From JAKFWF01 sp031401535 (lineage in GTDB: Bacteria > Pseudomonadota > Alphaproteobacteria > Rhizobiales > Hyphomicrobiaceae): a stretch of 21,860 bases of DNA. Location of the stretch: the NCBI GenBank assembly GCA_031401535.1, contig JANNRP010000021.1:1-21860 (forward strand), written 5' to 3'. The translations under genes and the position numbers were made by a program. Below are positions 7,334 through 15,177 of this stretch, in pieces (position 1 is the stretch's first letter; every line of letters begins with the position of its first letter). Under the pieces are notes generated by a model. That model did not search any database. It saw only the letters and a program-made list of their open reading frames with translations, and was not told the DNA's origin.

Positions 7334-8215
7334 ATGTGGCGGATCTGGCTTGCGGCAGTATTCTGGGGTTTGAACTGGCCGGCGGTCAAAATCGCGCTCG
7401 GTGGTCTGTCGCCATTGTTGCTGCGCACCGTCGGGTTGGGTCTAGGTGCCGCACTGCTGGCAGTGTTGGCAAAAATTATAGGTCGCTCGCTGAGTATTCC
7501 AAAGCAGCATCGCGGCGCTATTTTTATAGGCGGCTTGCTGAGCGTAGTCGGCTTCAATATCGCGGTGATTTATGCCCAGGTGCTAATGTCCACATCGAGG
7601 GCGGCAATTTTGACGTTCACGATGCCGCTTTGGACTGCTCTGTTCAGTTACTTGTTTTTGGGTGAGCGTATCGACCGGATACGGGCGTTATCGCTGAGCC
7701 TTGGAGCTGGAGGCATTGCGATCCTGTCACGACCATTCTGGCCGCAGATTACTGCGGGCGAATTGCCCATTGGGCTCGTCTGTGTGCTTGCTGCAGCGAT
7801 TTCGTGGGCGGGCGGCAGCGTCTACCTGAAGCAGAAGAAGATTCCGGTCGATCCTGTGGCAATGACTGTTTGGCAATTGTTGATCGGCGCCGTCGCGTGC
7901 GGACTTGCGATGGCCGCCTTCGAAGTACCACGCTTTGATCTGACGCATCAGCCCGTCGTATGGGCGATGGTCTTTCACATCATTTTTCCGATTGGTTTGT
8001 CCTATCTGCTGTGGTTCGACTTGTTGGAACGCGTATCCAGTGCGACGGCGTCGCTCGGCACGCTGCTGATACCAATTTTTGGCGTTTCAGGATCCGTGCT
8101 GTTGCTCGAGTCAGTCGACCATCCTGGACCTACCGACATGATGGGTTTCGGGCTGCTGTTGGTTGCAGTGGTTGCCGATCAGGTGCTGCGGAGAGGCGGC
8201 AGCGAACCGAAGTAA
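7334..8215 (+). CDS. DMT-superfamily (EamA domain) permease
   Basis: Inner-membrane transporter of the drug/metabolite family, 293 residues, with about ten hydrophobic helices in two EamA repeats (about 5-135 and 150-285). Family-like features include the N-terminal IWLAAVFWGLNWPAVKIAL, MPLWTALFSYLFLGERI at the end of the first repeat, the matching LLIPIFGVSGSVLLLES in the second, and a short cytoplasmic tail (RRGGSEPK). Members export amino acids, nucleosides or small drugs; nothing here fixes the substrate. The ATG at 7334 lies 6 bases after the rlmE stop and has GAGCTGGA just before it, so translation is probably coupled to rlmE. The link to ppx and rlmE looks positional rather than functional. 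No regulator lies nearby. Confidence 0.9.
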   Translation: MWRIWLAAVFWGLNWPAVKIALGGLSPLLLRTVGLGLGAALLAVLAKIIGRSLSIPKQHRGAIFIGGLLSVVGFNIAVIYAQVLMSTSRAAILTFTMPLWTALFSYLFLGERIDRIRALSLSLGAGGIAILSRPFWPQITAGELPIGLVCVLAAAISWAGGSVYLKQKKIPVDPVAMTVWQLLIGAVACGLAMAAFEVPRFDLTHQPVVWAMVFHIIFPIGLSYLLWFDLLERVSSATASLGTLLIPIFGVSGSVLLLESVDHPGPTDMMGFGLLLVAVVADQVLRRGGSEPK

Positions 8216-8271
8216 CTCCTTAGCTGGCCGCCATCCTTGCCCTGTCTGCTATCGCAGGCTAGAGGAGTTTT
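8216..8271 (+). terminator. Possible Rho-independent terminator after the ppx-rlmE-eamA operon
   Basis: CTCCTTAGC (8216-8224) can pair with GCTAGAGGAG (8258-8267) with one bulge, and TTTT follows at 8268-8271. The 33-base loop contains a small inner CCTG/CAGG pairing (8241-8244 with 8255-8258), so the structure is loose. It lies directly after the stop codon of the permease gene and before lemA, where a terminator would be expected. Confidence is low because the stem is short and interrupted. Confidence 0.3.
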
Positions 8272-8298
8272 AGAAATTTTATCATCGTGAGGTATCGC

Positions 8299-8916
8299 AT
8301 GTCGAGGTTCGCCCGTTTACCGCTACTGGTTGCGGTGTTGGCATTTGCAACATCATTAGCAGGTTGCGGTGTCAACACTATTCCGACCAAGGAGCAGGCG
8401 GCCAAGGCTGCGTGGTCAGAAGTTCAAAACCAGTACAAGCGGCGGACCGATCTGATCGGCAATCTCGTGGAAACAGTCAAAGGCTTCGCCGAGCAGGAAA
8501 AATCGGTGCTGACCCAGGTCACCGAAGCGCGCAGCAAAGCCAGCAGCGTTCAGATCCCCGCGGATATTCTCACCAACCCTGATGCGATGAAGAAATTTCA
8601 GGATGCACAGAATTCGCTGGGCGGAGCGCTGCGCCAGCTGATGGTCGTTGCCGAGCGATACCCGGATATCAAGTCAGGGCAGAATTTCTTGGCACTGCAA
8701 AACCAGCTCGAGGGCACTGAGAATCGGATCGCAATTTCTCGTCGCGATTATATTACTGCCGTGCAGTCATACAATACAGAGCTTGTGACGTTCCCTGGCC
8801 GCCTTTGGAAATGGGCGATGTACGGTGCCAACAAGGAAATGGCGGCGTTCGAAATCCCGGCTGAGGAAACCAAGGCACCGAGGGTTGATTTTGGCACGAC
8901 TCCGAAGAAGCCTTGA
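8299..8916 (+). CDS. lemA: LemA-family lipoprotein
   Basis: Membrane-anchored protein of 205 residues from the LemA family (COG1704), a long helical bundle whose biochemical role is not known. The N-terminus is a lipoprotein signal with lipobox LAGC (Cys23), so it is probably an inner- or outer-membrane lipoprotein rather than the usual single-TM form. The family core is clear: WSEVQNQYKRRTDLIGNLVETVKG (about 39-62), where the usual DLIPNLV reads DLIGNLV, then EQEKSVLTQVTEARSKA, and NRIAISRRDYITAVQSYN (about 145-162). The ATG at 8299 with GAGG 8 bases before it is preferred over the in-frame GTG at 8287. Two TPM-domain genes follow closely, matching the widespread lemA-TPM arrangement. The last 20 residues are polar and non-conserved. 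Confidence 0.93.
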   Translation: MSRFARLPLLVAVLAFATSLAGCGVNTIPTKEQAAKAAWSEVQNQYKRRTDLIGNLVETVKGFAEQEKSVLTQVTEARSKASSVQIPADILTNPDAMKKFQDAQNSLGGALRQLMVVAERYPDIKSGQNFLALQNQLEGTENRIAISRRDYITAVQSYNTELVTFPGRLWKWAMYGANKEMAAFEIPAEETKAPRVDFGTTPKKP

Positions 8917-8943
8917 GGCTTCGATTTGAGGAGCGCGTTGGGA

Positions 8944-9789
8944 ATGAGATGTCTCGGAGCATCTGACGTCCAATCTTCAGCCGTTAGACCCCATCTGGCG
9001 CTCGCGATCGCAGCCTTTGCCGCCGCGTGTCTCTTGCTGCTGACTGTTGCGCTTCCTGGCACAGCCAGTGCCGCTCCTAAATTTCCCGAACTCACGGGTC
9101 GGATCGTTGATCAGCTTGGCATTCTCACGGCAGCTGATCGGGCTGAGATCGAGGAGACGTTGCGGGCGCTCGACGCCAAGTCGTCTGATCAGATCGTCGT
9201 GGTCACCCTTAGATCGCTCGACGGCTATGCCATAGAGGATTACGGTTACCAGCTCGGGCGTCACTGGAAAATTGGCCAAGTCGGCACGAACAATGGCGTG
9301 TTGCTGATTGTGGCGCCGAATGATCGTAAGGTCAGAATTGAAGTGGGGCGCGGCCTCGAACCGCAGCTCACCGATACGCTCAGCAAACTTATAATCGACA
9401 ACGCCATTTTGCCAGCGTTTCGACGCGGTGATTTTACCGGCGGCATTAAAGCGGGTGTACGTGACATCCGGGACGTGCTGCTGGGCGATGCAGAGGCAGT
9501 GAAGTTGCGTGCCAAAAGCCTCCGCAAACGCACCGATTCTGTCACCGACATCACACCGCTGCTGTTCTTCATGATCTGGGTTGCCATCGTCGCCTTCATT
9601 GTGTGGAAACAACATCAGCAGTCGAAGGGTTTGCCAGCGCGTGCGCGGCGCCGCTACGGTGACGGCAATGTCATTGTCGTGCCTGGTGGTTGGGGCGGTT
9701 CCGGCGGCTGGAGCGGCGGTTCGAGTGGCGGTGGGTTCTCCGGCGGTGGCGGCGATTTTGGTGGCGGTGGTTCATCGGGCAGCTGGTAG
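8944..9789 (+). CDS. TPM-domain membrane protein with glycine-rich tail (YgcG-like, COG1512)
   Basis: Exported, membrane-anchored protein of 281 residues. Parts in order: signal peptide (hydrophobic about 19-38, likely cleavage after ASA at 43), TPM domain (about 48-180) with ELTGRIVDQLGILTAADRAEIE, IVVVTLRSLDG, NNGVLLIVAPNDRKVRIEVGRG and RRGDFTGGIKAGVRDI, one TM helix (about 204-221), a basic stretch, and a Gly/Ser-rich end (about 248-280) finishing SSGSW. TPM domains have been linked to photosystem II repair and phosphatase activity in plants; bacterial function is not settled. The Gly-rich tail with TM is typical of the YgcG group. The start is uncertain: ATG at 8944, with TTG codons at 8926 and 8938 in frame and GAGGAG just before the latter. 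It is 27 bases after lemA and 26 before the next TPM gene. Confidence 0.9.
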   Translation: MRCLGASDVQSSAVRPHLALAIAAFAAACLLLLTVALPGTASAAPKFPELTGRIVDQLGILTAADRAEIEETLRALDAKSSDQIVVVTLRSLDGYAIEDYGYQLGRHWKIGQVGTNNGVLLIVAPNDRKVRIEVGRGLEPQLTDTLSKLIIDNAILPAFRRGDFTGGIKAGVRDIRDVLLGDAEAVKLRAKSLRKRTDSVTDITPLLFFMIWVAIVAFIVWKQHQQSKGLPARARRRYGDGNVIVVPGGWGGSGGWSGGSSGGGFSGGGGDFGGGGSSGSW

Positions 9790-9815
9790 GCGGTCTGAAC
9801 TTTACGGGCGAGAGC

Positions 9816-10433
9816 ATGGCATTGGTATCCGAAGACGATCGGCAGCGTATCGCACAAGCCATAAAGGCGGCCGAGCGGAAGACGTCCGGCGAAATCGTGA
9901 CGGTTATTGCCAGCGAAAGCTCGCCCTATATGCATATTCCATTCATGTGGTCAGCTTTGATTGCGCTGGTGGTACCGTGGCCCTTCATCCACTTCACTTG
10001 GATGCCGGTTCACTATATTTGGGCAATACAACTTGTGGTTTTTGCCGTGCTTCTTGGTGTTCTTTTCTATCGGCCATTCAGGTACGCGCTCGTGCCTCGT
10101 TCCATGAAGCGCGAGCGTGCCCACAGGCGCGCCGTGGAACAGTTCCTGACGCAGAACCTGCATACGACGGACGGCCGAACTGGCGTGCTAATTTTTGTAT
10201 CGATCGCCGAGCGCTACGCGGAGATCCTGGCGGACGCGGGCATACATACCAAGGTGCCGCCATCTGACTGGAAAGATATTGTTGACCAACTGACCGACTG
10301 TATCAGCAATGGACGATCAGCCGATGGGTTTGTTGGTGCCATTGACGCCGTGGGCGCACGACTGGCGCTGCATTTTCCACCTGGCACGATTGATCCGTCC
10401 CGCCTTCCAAACCATCTCATCGTCCTTGATTGA
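9816..10433 (+). CDS. TPM-domain membrane protein, COG3762-like
   Basis: Second TPM-type protein of the cluster, 205 residues, without a signal peptide. The N-terminal part (about 5-34, DDRQRIAQAIKAAERKTSGEIVTVIASES) resembles the start of a TPM domain. Two TM helices (about 43-60 and 66-85) follow directly, and the rest of a TPM-like domain comes after them (RTGVLIFVSIAERYAEILADAG, KVPPSDWKDIVDQL). The domain therefore looks interrupted by a membrane hairpin, as in the COG3762 group of predicted membrane proteins. The ATG at 9816 has GGGCGAGAG upstream; a longer frame starting inside the previous gene reads Arg/Trp-rich nonsense from its glycine repeats. The lemA - COG1512 - COG3762 order is a recurring arrangement and supports a shared complex. 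Function is unknown. Confidence 0.85.
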   Translation: MALVSEDDRQRIAQAIKAAERKTSGEIVTVIASESSPYMHIPFMWSALIALVVPWPFIHFTWMPVHYIWAIQLVVFAVLLGVLFYRPFRYALVPRSMKRERAHRRAVEQFLTQNLHTTDGRTGVLIFVSIAERYAEILADAGIHTKVPPSDWKDIVDQLTDCISNGRSADGFVGAIDAVGARLALHFPPGTIDPSRLPNHLIVLD

Positions 10434-10550
10434 GGCCGCGCCAGGCATGGCGACGCAATCAGTCATTAACCGATAGCCGGAATGGCGGCTGCTGCCCCGC
10501 TTTCGCCTAGTGTTCGCCGTACTGCGCCCACCATCCAGGGTTACTAAGCG

Positions 10551-10572
10551 TTAATGTCCGCCGGTTAACCAT
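10551..10572. promoter_or_regulatory. TTAA-type motifs with a CtrA-like half-site upstream of the DUF882 gene
   Basis: TTAA at 10551-10554 and TTAACCAT at 10565-10572 stand about 50 bases before the DUF882 start. TTAACCAT equals the half-site often quoted for the alphaproteobacterial cell-cycle regulator CtrA. The spacer between the two TTAA cores is 10 rather than 7, so this is not a full consensus site. It would fit cell-cycle control of a wall-associated protein, but that is inference. Confidence 0.25.
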
Positions 10573-10617
10573 AGGGGCTGACGGCATTGACGGGTGGCTG
10601 ACGAGAGGGGTCGCGCT

Positions 10618-12126
10618 TTGAACTCAGCGAAACGACGGCTTGTTGCCGGCGTAGTCGCGGCTGCAATGTTCGCGGCCGTCGGCGGCGGGGCGTTGATTGC
10701 GAACTCTGACAGATCGCGCACCATTGCGCTCTACAATATCCACACCAAGGAAACGATCAGCGTTCTCTACAAGAAGGACGGGCGCTACATCCCAGAGGCG
10801 ATGGTTAAAATCAATTGGGCATTGCGTGATTGGCGGCAGAACGAGCCAACCACGATGGACCCAGCACTGATCGATTTACTGTGGGAAGTTCATACTGAGT
10901 TGGGCTCCAACGAGCCAATCCACGTTATTTCTGGTTTCCGGTCACGCGGTACCAATGACCTATTGCGTAAGACCGTCGGTGGGCAGGCCAGTGAAAGTCG
11001 TCACATTCTTGGTAAGGCGGCCGATGTGCATTTCCCTGACGTGCCTTTGAAGCGAATGCGCTATTCCGCATTGGTGCGGGAGCGTGGCGGGGTTGGTTAC
11101 TATCCGACGTCGGCAATTCCGTTTGTTCATCTTGATACCGATCGCGTCCGCCATTGGCCGCGCCTGCCGCGCTATGAACTGGCGCTGCTGTTCCCGAGTG
11201 GGACATCGCAGCATCAGCCAGCCGATGGTGGCGCCATTACACGGGAAGATGTGCAGGTCGCGCAAGCGCGACATGGGAATTTGGCGGTTCAGGTGGCAGC
11301 GTTCCACGACGTTCGCAATCGCCCAATCGGATCGACACAAGTCGCGAGTGTATCAAGCGTTAATGAGCCAACAGTGAAACCTGTGTTGGCGGCGCTGGCG
11401 CAGACCGTTGCCCCGGTAACGCCAGCCGCGACGGCAAGATCAACTCCACTCCCCGTGGCTGAATCGCGCGTTGCATCGTTGCCTCCGGTAAAATTGATGG
11501 CTGAGCCGCGCATTGTCGATCGCCCGTCGCGGTTGACCTCGCGACCGACCGACGAAGAGCGCAACCAACTCAGTCAACTCGTAGCGCTGGCGAGTTTCGA
11601 GCCCCAATTATTGTTCGGCCCGGTACCAGCGTCGCGTCCCAAGCCAACTGCTGTCTTGCCGAGTCTGACCGGAGCAACGGGTGCATTTGTGGCATCGGCG
11701 CCGACAACCCCAGCATCACAATTGGCCGCCTTATCGCCGGATACAGCGGCCGCTACTTTGAGTGATGCTGGCCGCGCCGGGTGGGGTGGCAACTGGGTCC
11801 AGGCCCCTGCGTTCGACGAAGAGCATCCTGAAGAGCTGTCCTATCGGCCATTTCCTGTGACGCCATACCTGACTGCGTCTGCATCTCCCGATGATCCGGC
11901 GCTGACCAGGATGATTCATCCTGACGTGTCGAAAACGCTCGAGATGCTGGATTCGGCCGGTTCGATGCCCCCAATGAAATTGCGGCCGGGCCAACAGGTT
12001 GCGCAGGTGCTGTGGGCGCAACAGTTCAAGGGCGGTATGGCCAACGTCGACGAATTGTTCGCGACGGCCGATGACCTTCTGAAACCAAGTGGCCTCGCCA
12101 AACGGCAGGTCAAGACGGGTGGCTAG
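10618..12126 (+). CDS. DUF882 / YcbK-like M15-type protein with long low-complexity tail
   Basis: Envelope protein of 502 residues. A signal anchor or signal peptide (about 9-28) is followed by the DUF882 domain (about 34-195), which belongs to the M15 metallopeptidase-like group containing E. coli YcbK (MepK, a murein endopeptidase). Metal-site residues are present: His129 and Asp136 in SRHILGKAADVHFP, and His171 in FVHLDTDRVRHWPR. The remaining 300 residues are rich in Ala, Pro, Thr, Val and Ser, with a more ordered end (MIHPDVSKTLEMLDSAGS, then VLWAQQFKGGMANV). Many Rhizobiales carry such long versions. The TTG at 10618 is chosen because AGAGGGG stands 7 bases before it; an in-frame GTG at 10594 has a weaker site and would add 8 polar residues. 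The likely job is cleaving or binding peptidoglycan; activity is unproven. Its 3' end faces the GST gene. Confidence 0.88.
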   Translation: MNSAKRRLVAGVVAAAMFAAVGGGALIANSDRSRTIALYNIHTKETISVLYKKDGRYIPEAMVKINWALRDWRQNEPTTMDPALIDLLWEVHTELGSNEPIHVISGFRSRGTNDLLRKTVGGQASESRHILGKAADVHFPDVPLKRMRYSALVRERGGVGYYPTSAIPFVHLDTDRVRHWPRLPRYELALLFPSGTSQHQPADGGAITREDVQVAQARHGNLAVQVAAFHDVRNRPIGSTQVASVSSVNEPTVKPVLAALAQTVAPVTPAATARSTPLPVAESRVASLPPVKLMAEPRIVDRPSRLTSRPTDEERNQLSQLVALASFEPQLLFGPVPASRPKPTAVLPSLTGATGAFVASAPTTPASQLAALSPDTAAATLSDAGRAGWGGNWVQAPAFDEEHPEELSYRPFPVTPYLTASASPDDPALTRMIHPDVSKTLEMLDSAGSMPPMKLRPGQQVAQVLWAQQFKGGMANVDELFATADDLLKPSGLAKRQVKTGG

Positions 12127-12172
12127 GTCGCTGGCGATGGCCTAATCCGGTCTTTGGCGTCGGTGCGATTGG

Positions 12173-12808
12173 TTAGACGACCTTGTCAGTGATGGTCTGC
12201 GGCACCGGCCTTGACTGTTGGAATGAAGGGCGGCTCTCCATGCGGTCGCTATGTGCCGCAAGGTGCGGATACTGGGCGCGCCAGTTCATTTCTGGCCAGC
12301 GAACAGAGATGTAGCCGACAACGGTCGCTGCAGCTATGTCGCCCAGGCTGAACCCATCACCCACTGCAAACGGTCGGTCACCGATAAGGCGCGCAACTTC
12401 CCTCAAACCGCCATCGACCTTGCGACGTTGACGTGCGGTCCATTCGCTGCTCTGTGCCACAGCCGGGCGCTGCTGCTCAAAGAACATCAGCACCAGCGCG
12501 TCGCAAATCCCATCGCAAAGCACCTCGAGTCGCTTGGCAGCGAGCAAACCTTCCGTGTCACTCGGCACAAGTGGCGGCTCTATGTGCTTAAGTTCGAGAT
12601 ACTCCAGAATGAAGCGTGATTCATAGACTGACACGCCGTTGTCACTAATCAGGACGGGCAGCTTTTCCAACGGATTGTATTGCGGCGTGCTGGTTGTGCG
12701 GTCCCACGGCACCTCAGTTGTCAACACGAATGGGACGCCCTTCTCGAATAGAGCAATGCGCACCTTGCGCGCGTAGGGGCTGGGGGTGGCGCTGATCAGG
12801 CGATACAC
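12173..12808 (-). CDS. Glutathione S-transferase family protein
   Basis: Cytoplasmic GST-fold protein, 211 residues. The N-terminal thioredoxin-like domain (about 1-78) begins RLISATPSPYARKVRIALFEKG, with Ser10 at the usual catalytic Ser/Cys site, the cis-Pro region NPLEKLPVL (45-53), and the glutathione-gamma-Glu site VYESRFILEYL with Glu63/Ser64. The helical C-terminal domain (about 88-205) contains VGDGFSLGDIAAATVVGYI, the N-capping/hydrophobic-staple motif. Homologues may act in stringent response (SspA-like), dehalogenation or detoxification; the substrate cannot be named. The GTG start at 12808 is fixed by an in-frame TGA only five codons upstream and by alignment of the first beta strand; no clear SD is visible. 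The gene is divergent from the NlpC/P60-like gene and convergent with the DUF882 gene, with 46 bases between stops. Confidence 0.92.
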   Translation of the reverse strand: MYRLISATPSPYARKVRIALFEKGVPFVLTTEVPWDRTTSTPQYNPLEKLPVLISDNGVSVYESRFILEYLELKHIEPPLVPSDTEGLLAAKRLEVLCDGICDALVLMFFEQQRPAVAQSSEWTARQRRKVDGGLREVARLIGDRPFAVGDGFSLGDIAAATVVGYISVRWPEMNWRAQYPHLAAHSDRMESRPSFQQSRPVPQTITDKVV

Positions 12809-12989
12809 GGGGAGCGACTTTCAGTAGTGTTTGAGGGGCTGTTGTTATTTGCGTTCATACAGATGCATTCGTTCACTCAAAGTGCAACACGGATCACTCA
12901 CCGTTGGGGCGGCGGACATAGTAACGCCTCTTGACCCGACTAGCCACTATGAGGGATTGAGCGTCCTGAAACCAAGCGGGAGACGTGCC

Positions 12990-14390
12990 GTGCGAGCGAG
13001 CGAGTTGCCAGTTGTTGACGTGATCGCGCCGCAAAGTCTGGATGTCAAGATCGCAGGCATAATGGCGGCCGCCGCGCATCCGGTTACCTCCACTGCCGAG
13101 CTCAAGAAGTTATTGACCGGCATCTATCAAGCGATCCTTGGCACCAGTCTGGAAGTTTACGAAGCCAAAGCGACTAGGGCGTCTGCACCAGTGCACATGC
13201 ATGGCCTGTTCCGACTGCGCGTTCGACTACGCGCTCGGGTCAGCGAATGGCATGCGGCCGGATTCATGGAGCACGATATTCAGTTAGCCCTTCGAGATGC
13301 TCTGCGGGCAGCACGCTTTGGCTCGGATATGCTGGGCGAACTCGGCATCGGCTTTTCCAAGCTTCCAGAGGGCGCTGCGACCAGCAAGGCATTCACCGGA
13401 GACATCAACACGATCGTCAATCCGATGTTTGATAGTAGCGACAAGGCCGTTTTCAAGACTGGCGATGTGCTGTTGTTGCGCGGTATGCACCACAATAGCG
13501 CAGCGATTGCCAGGATTGGTGACGTGGACAGCCAATTCAGCCACGTGTGCATCATTCACATTGATGACGAGGGTCAGCAGTGGGTTGTAGAGAGCCTGAT
13601 TGAAGAAGGCGCGATCATCAATACTTTGGCGCACGCACTGTCGCATGGCAACGGTCGCGCCATGCTGTTCCGTCATCCTGATGCCGAGTTGGCAAAGCGT
13701 GCCGGCAAGTTCGCCTATGAGCATGTCGCCCATTCGAGGTCAGCTTGGCACCGGCGCATTCTATATGATTTTTCCATGCGCCTCGATCAACGTCGTAGCC
13801 TGTTCTGCTCAAAGCTTATCAGGCTGGCATTTGAGCGCGCGAGTGGCGGCACAATGCTGTTGCCGACGTACATGACCCGTTTCAATATGCAGAACCGCGA
13901 CTTCATCGATCGCATTGGCGTCAAGGCTGACGTGACCTACGCACCCGGCGATACCGAGATCGAGCCATTGTTCGACCTTGTTGCAGAGTGGGCTGATTTC
14001 CGCGTCACATCGCGGTTGCGGATGCAGGACCTGATCATGGTCAAGCTGTTCGATTGGATGGATGTTCACGGCTACCGGTTCGAACCCGACTTCCTGATCC
14101 GTCTCATAGGTCTATTCGGACGAATTGCTGCGCGGTTGTCCGATTCGGCCAAGGCTGTTCTCAGCGATATCGTACCCAAGGTGCCCATCAACATGAGCGC
14201 CCGGACGATCGCGGCTGTGGCCATGCTGCACAAAACCGCTGAACCGCTTTTGGAAGCGATCGAGGCGATCGAAGCTGAGCAAATCGCCCGCACGGGGCAA
14301 CCGCTGCACCCGCGCCAGATCTATGATGAGTTGGAGCGTATTCGGCTGCGGTCCGATGGTCGTATCGGTTATCTTGTGGCGCCTGCTTGA
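12990..14390 (+). CDS. Permuted NlpC/P60 (YiiX/YebB, C92-like) cysteine hydrolase domain in long extensions
   Basis: Protein of 466 residues with a central domain resembling circularly permuted papain-fold hydrolases. KTGDVLLLRG (157-165) is the usual opening strand, FSHVCIIHI (183-191) carries the catalytic-type His185, WVVES supplies Glu201, and SLFCSKLIRLAFERA (270-284) carries Cys273, giving a His-Glu-Cys set in permuted order; LYDFSMR (259-264) precedes the Cys as in the family. About 155 residues before and 180 after the core are mostly helical and not recognised; the tail ends in LEAIEAIEAEQ. No signal peptide or TM helix is evident, so it may act in the cytoplasm. The family includes peptidases, amidases and acyltransferases. 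The GTG at 12990 has GGGAG 7 bases before it; a TTG at 12831 would add 53 residues of non-coding appearance and leave 22 bases to the divergent GST gene. An FkbM gene follows after 55 bases. Confidence 0.72.
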   Translation: MRASELPVVDVIAPQSLDVKIAGIMAAAAHPVTSTAELKKLLTGIYQAILGTSLEVYEAKATRASAPVHMHGLFRLRVRLRARVSEWHAAGFMEHDIQLALRDALRAARFGSDMLGELGIGFSKLPEGAATSKAFTGDINTIVNPMFDSSDKAVFKTGDVLLLRGMHHNSAAIARIGDVDSQFSHVCIIHIDDEGQQWVVESLIEEGAIINTLAHALSHGNGRAMLFRHPDAELAKRAGKFAYEHVAHSRSAWHRRILYDFSMRLDQRRSLFCSKLIRLAFERASGGTMLLPTYMTRFNMQNRDFIDRIGVKADVTYAPGDTEIEPLFDLVAEWADFRVTSRLRMQDLIMVKLFDWMDVHGYRFEPDFLIRLIGLFGRIAARLSDSAKAVLSDIVPKVPINMSARTIAAVAMLHKTAEPLLEAIEAIEAEQIARTGQPLHPRQIYDELERIRLRSDGRIGYLVAPA

Positions 14391-14445
14391 TCGCCTGACA
14401 CCGTTGTCTATGTTATTGTAATTGCAAACTAATCAAGGGAATATC

Positions 14446-15177
14446 ATGCGTGTAGTTTCGACCATTCCACTCGATGTCGACTGCCCGCCGCAGATGGAGG
14501 CGGCGATCAGCTACGTGCTCCAGGGCGAATATGAAAGTTACCATTTTGGCACCGGACTCGACATTCTGGATATCGGTGCCAACTGCGGGTCATTCGCGCT
14601 TTGGGCGCAGATGCGGTGGCCGTCGAGCCACATTCGCTGCTACGAGCCCAACCCAGGCACCTTCGCCTATTTGAAGCGCAACACGGCCGGTCACGCAGGC
14701 ATCACGTGCCACAATGCAGCACTGTTTCCAGGCGCTAAGCCACGCGAGGCCTTCTTCAGCCGCTATGATGGTGACGGTGAAGCGGGCCTTGCCGCTTATG
14801 CAGGTGATACGTTTACCAAGAGCGTTGTTAATGCCGCCTTCGAGGTCGATGTTGTCGATCCGGCATCCGTTGCGTCGGCCGACATCGTTAAAATCGACAT
14901 CGAGGGTGGCGAAGCCGATGTAATTGAGCATCTAGATTTGTCTAGAACTTCGCTGGTTTTGATAGAATTCCAAAACCGCCGCAACCGCTTACGCATTCGT
15001 GATGTGATGGCAGCTTCGTTCGACGCAGTGGTCGACGAAGACTGCCCCTGGGACCCGATCCTCGACTATCGCGACTATCGTCAGGACCTAGCCGGTGACG
15101 TGTACGGACGTATGTTCTACGTCCGTCGTGGTCAAACTCGACTGGCACATCGCCCGCCGGTTAATTCGGGAACGTGA
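14446..15177 (+). CDS. FkbM-family SAM-dependent methyltransferase
   Basis: Class I methyltransferase of 243 residues. Motif I is LDILDIGANCGSFALWA (38-54), motif II is IRCYEPNPGTFAYLKRN (63-79), and the FkbM signature VKIDIEGGEADVIEHL (148-163) is complete, followed by LVLIEFQNRRNR. FkbM proteins O-methylate sugars or polyketides, often in surface polysaccharide or natural-product loci; no glycosyltransferase is near here, so the acceptor is unknown. The ATG at 14446 has AAGGGA 6 bases before it; a TTG 24 bases upstream is in frame but starts inside the untranslated leader. The last 17 bases overlap the 3' end of a convergent gene. The gap of 55 bases after the NlpC/P60-like gene is A+T-rich and could hold its own promoter, so co-transcription is possible but not shown. 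Confidence 0.9.
   Translation: MRVVSTIPLDVDCPPQMEAAISYVLQGEYESYHFGTGLDILDIGANCGSFALWAQMRWPSSHIRCYEPNPGTFAYLKRNTAGHAGITCHNAALFPGAKPREAFFSRYDGDGEAGLAAYAGDTFTKSVVNAAFEVDVVDPASVASADIVKIDIEGGEADVIEHLDLSRTSLVLIEFQNRRNRLRIRDVMAASFDAVVDEDCPWDPILDYRDYRQDLAGDVYGRMFYVRRGQTRLAHRPPVNSGT

Noticed and set aside
9690..9789. Tandem repeat locus in the GGC/GGT-rich stretch
   Set aside because: It is explained as coding for the Gly-rich tail typical of YgcG-like TPM proteins.
9581..9935. Arg/Trp-rich or Pro-rich frames across the glycine-rich tail of the TPM gene
   Set aside because: These are alternative frames of the GGC/GGT repeats; the true second TPM gene starts at 9816.
10551..10568. Full CtrA box before the DUF882 gene
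   Set aside because: The TTAA cores are 10 bases apart, not 7, so only a half-site was reported at low confidence.
12831..12989. Upstream extension of the NlpC/P60-like gene to a TTG
   Set aside because: No SD; Cys/Arg/Tyr-rich translation; it would leave only 22 bases between divergent genes. The GTG at 12990 has a good SD.
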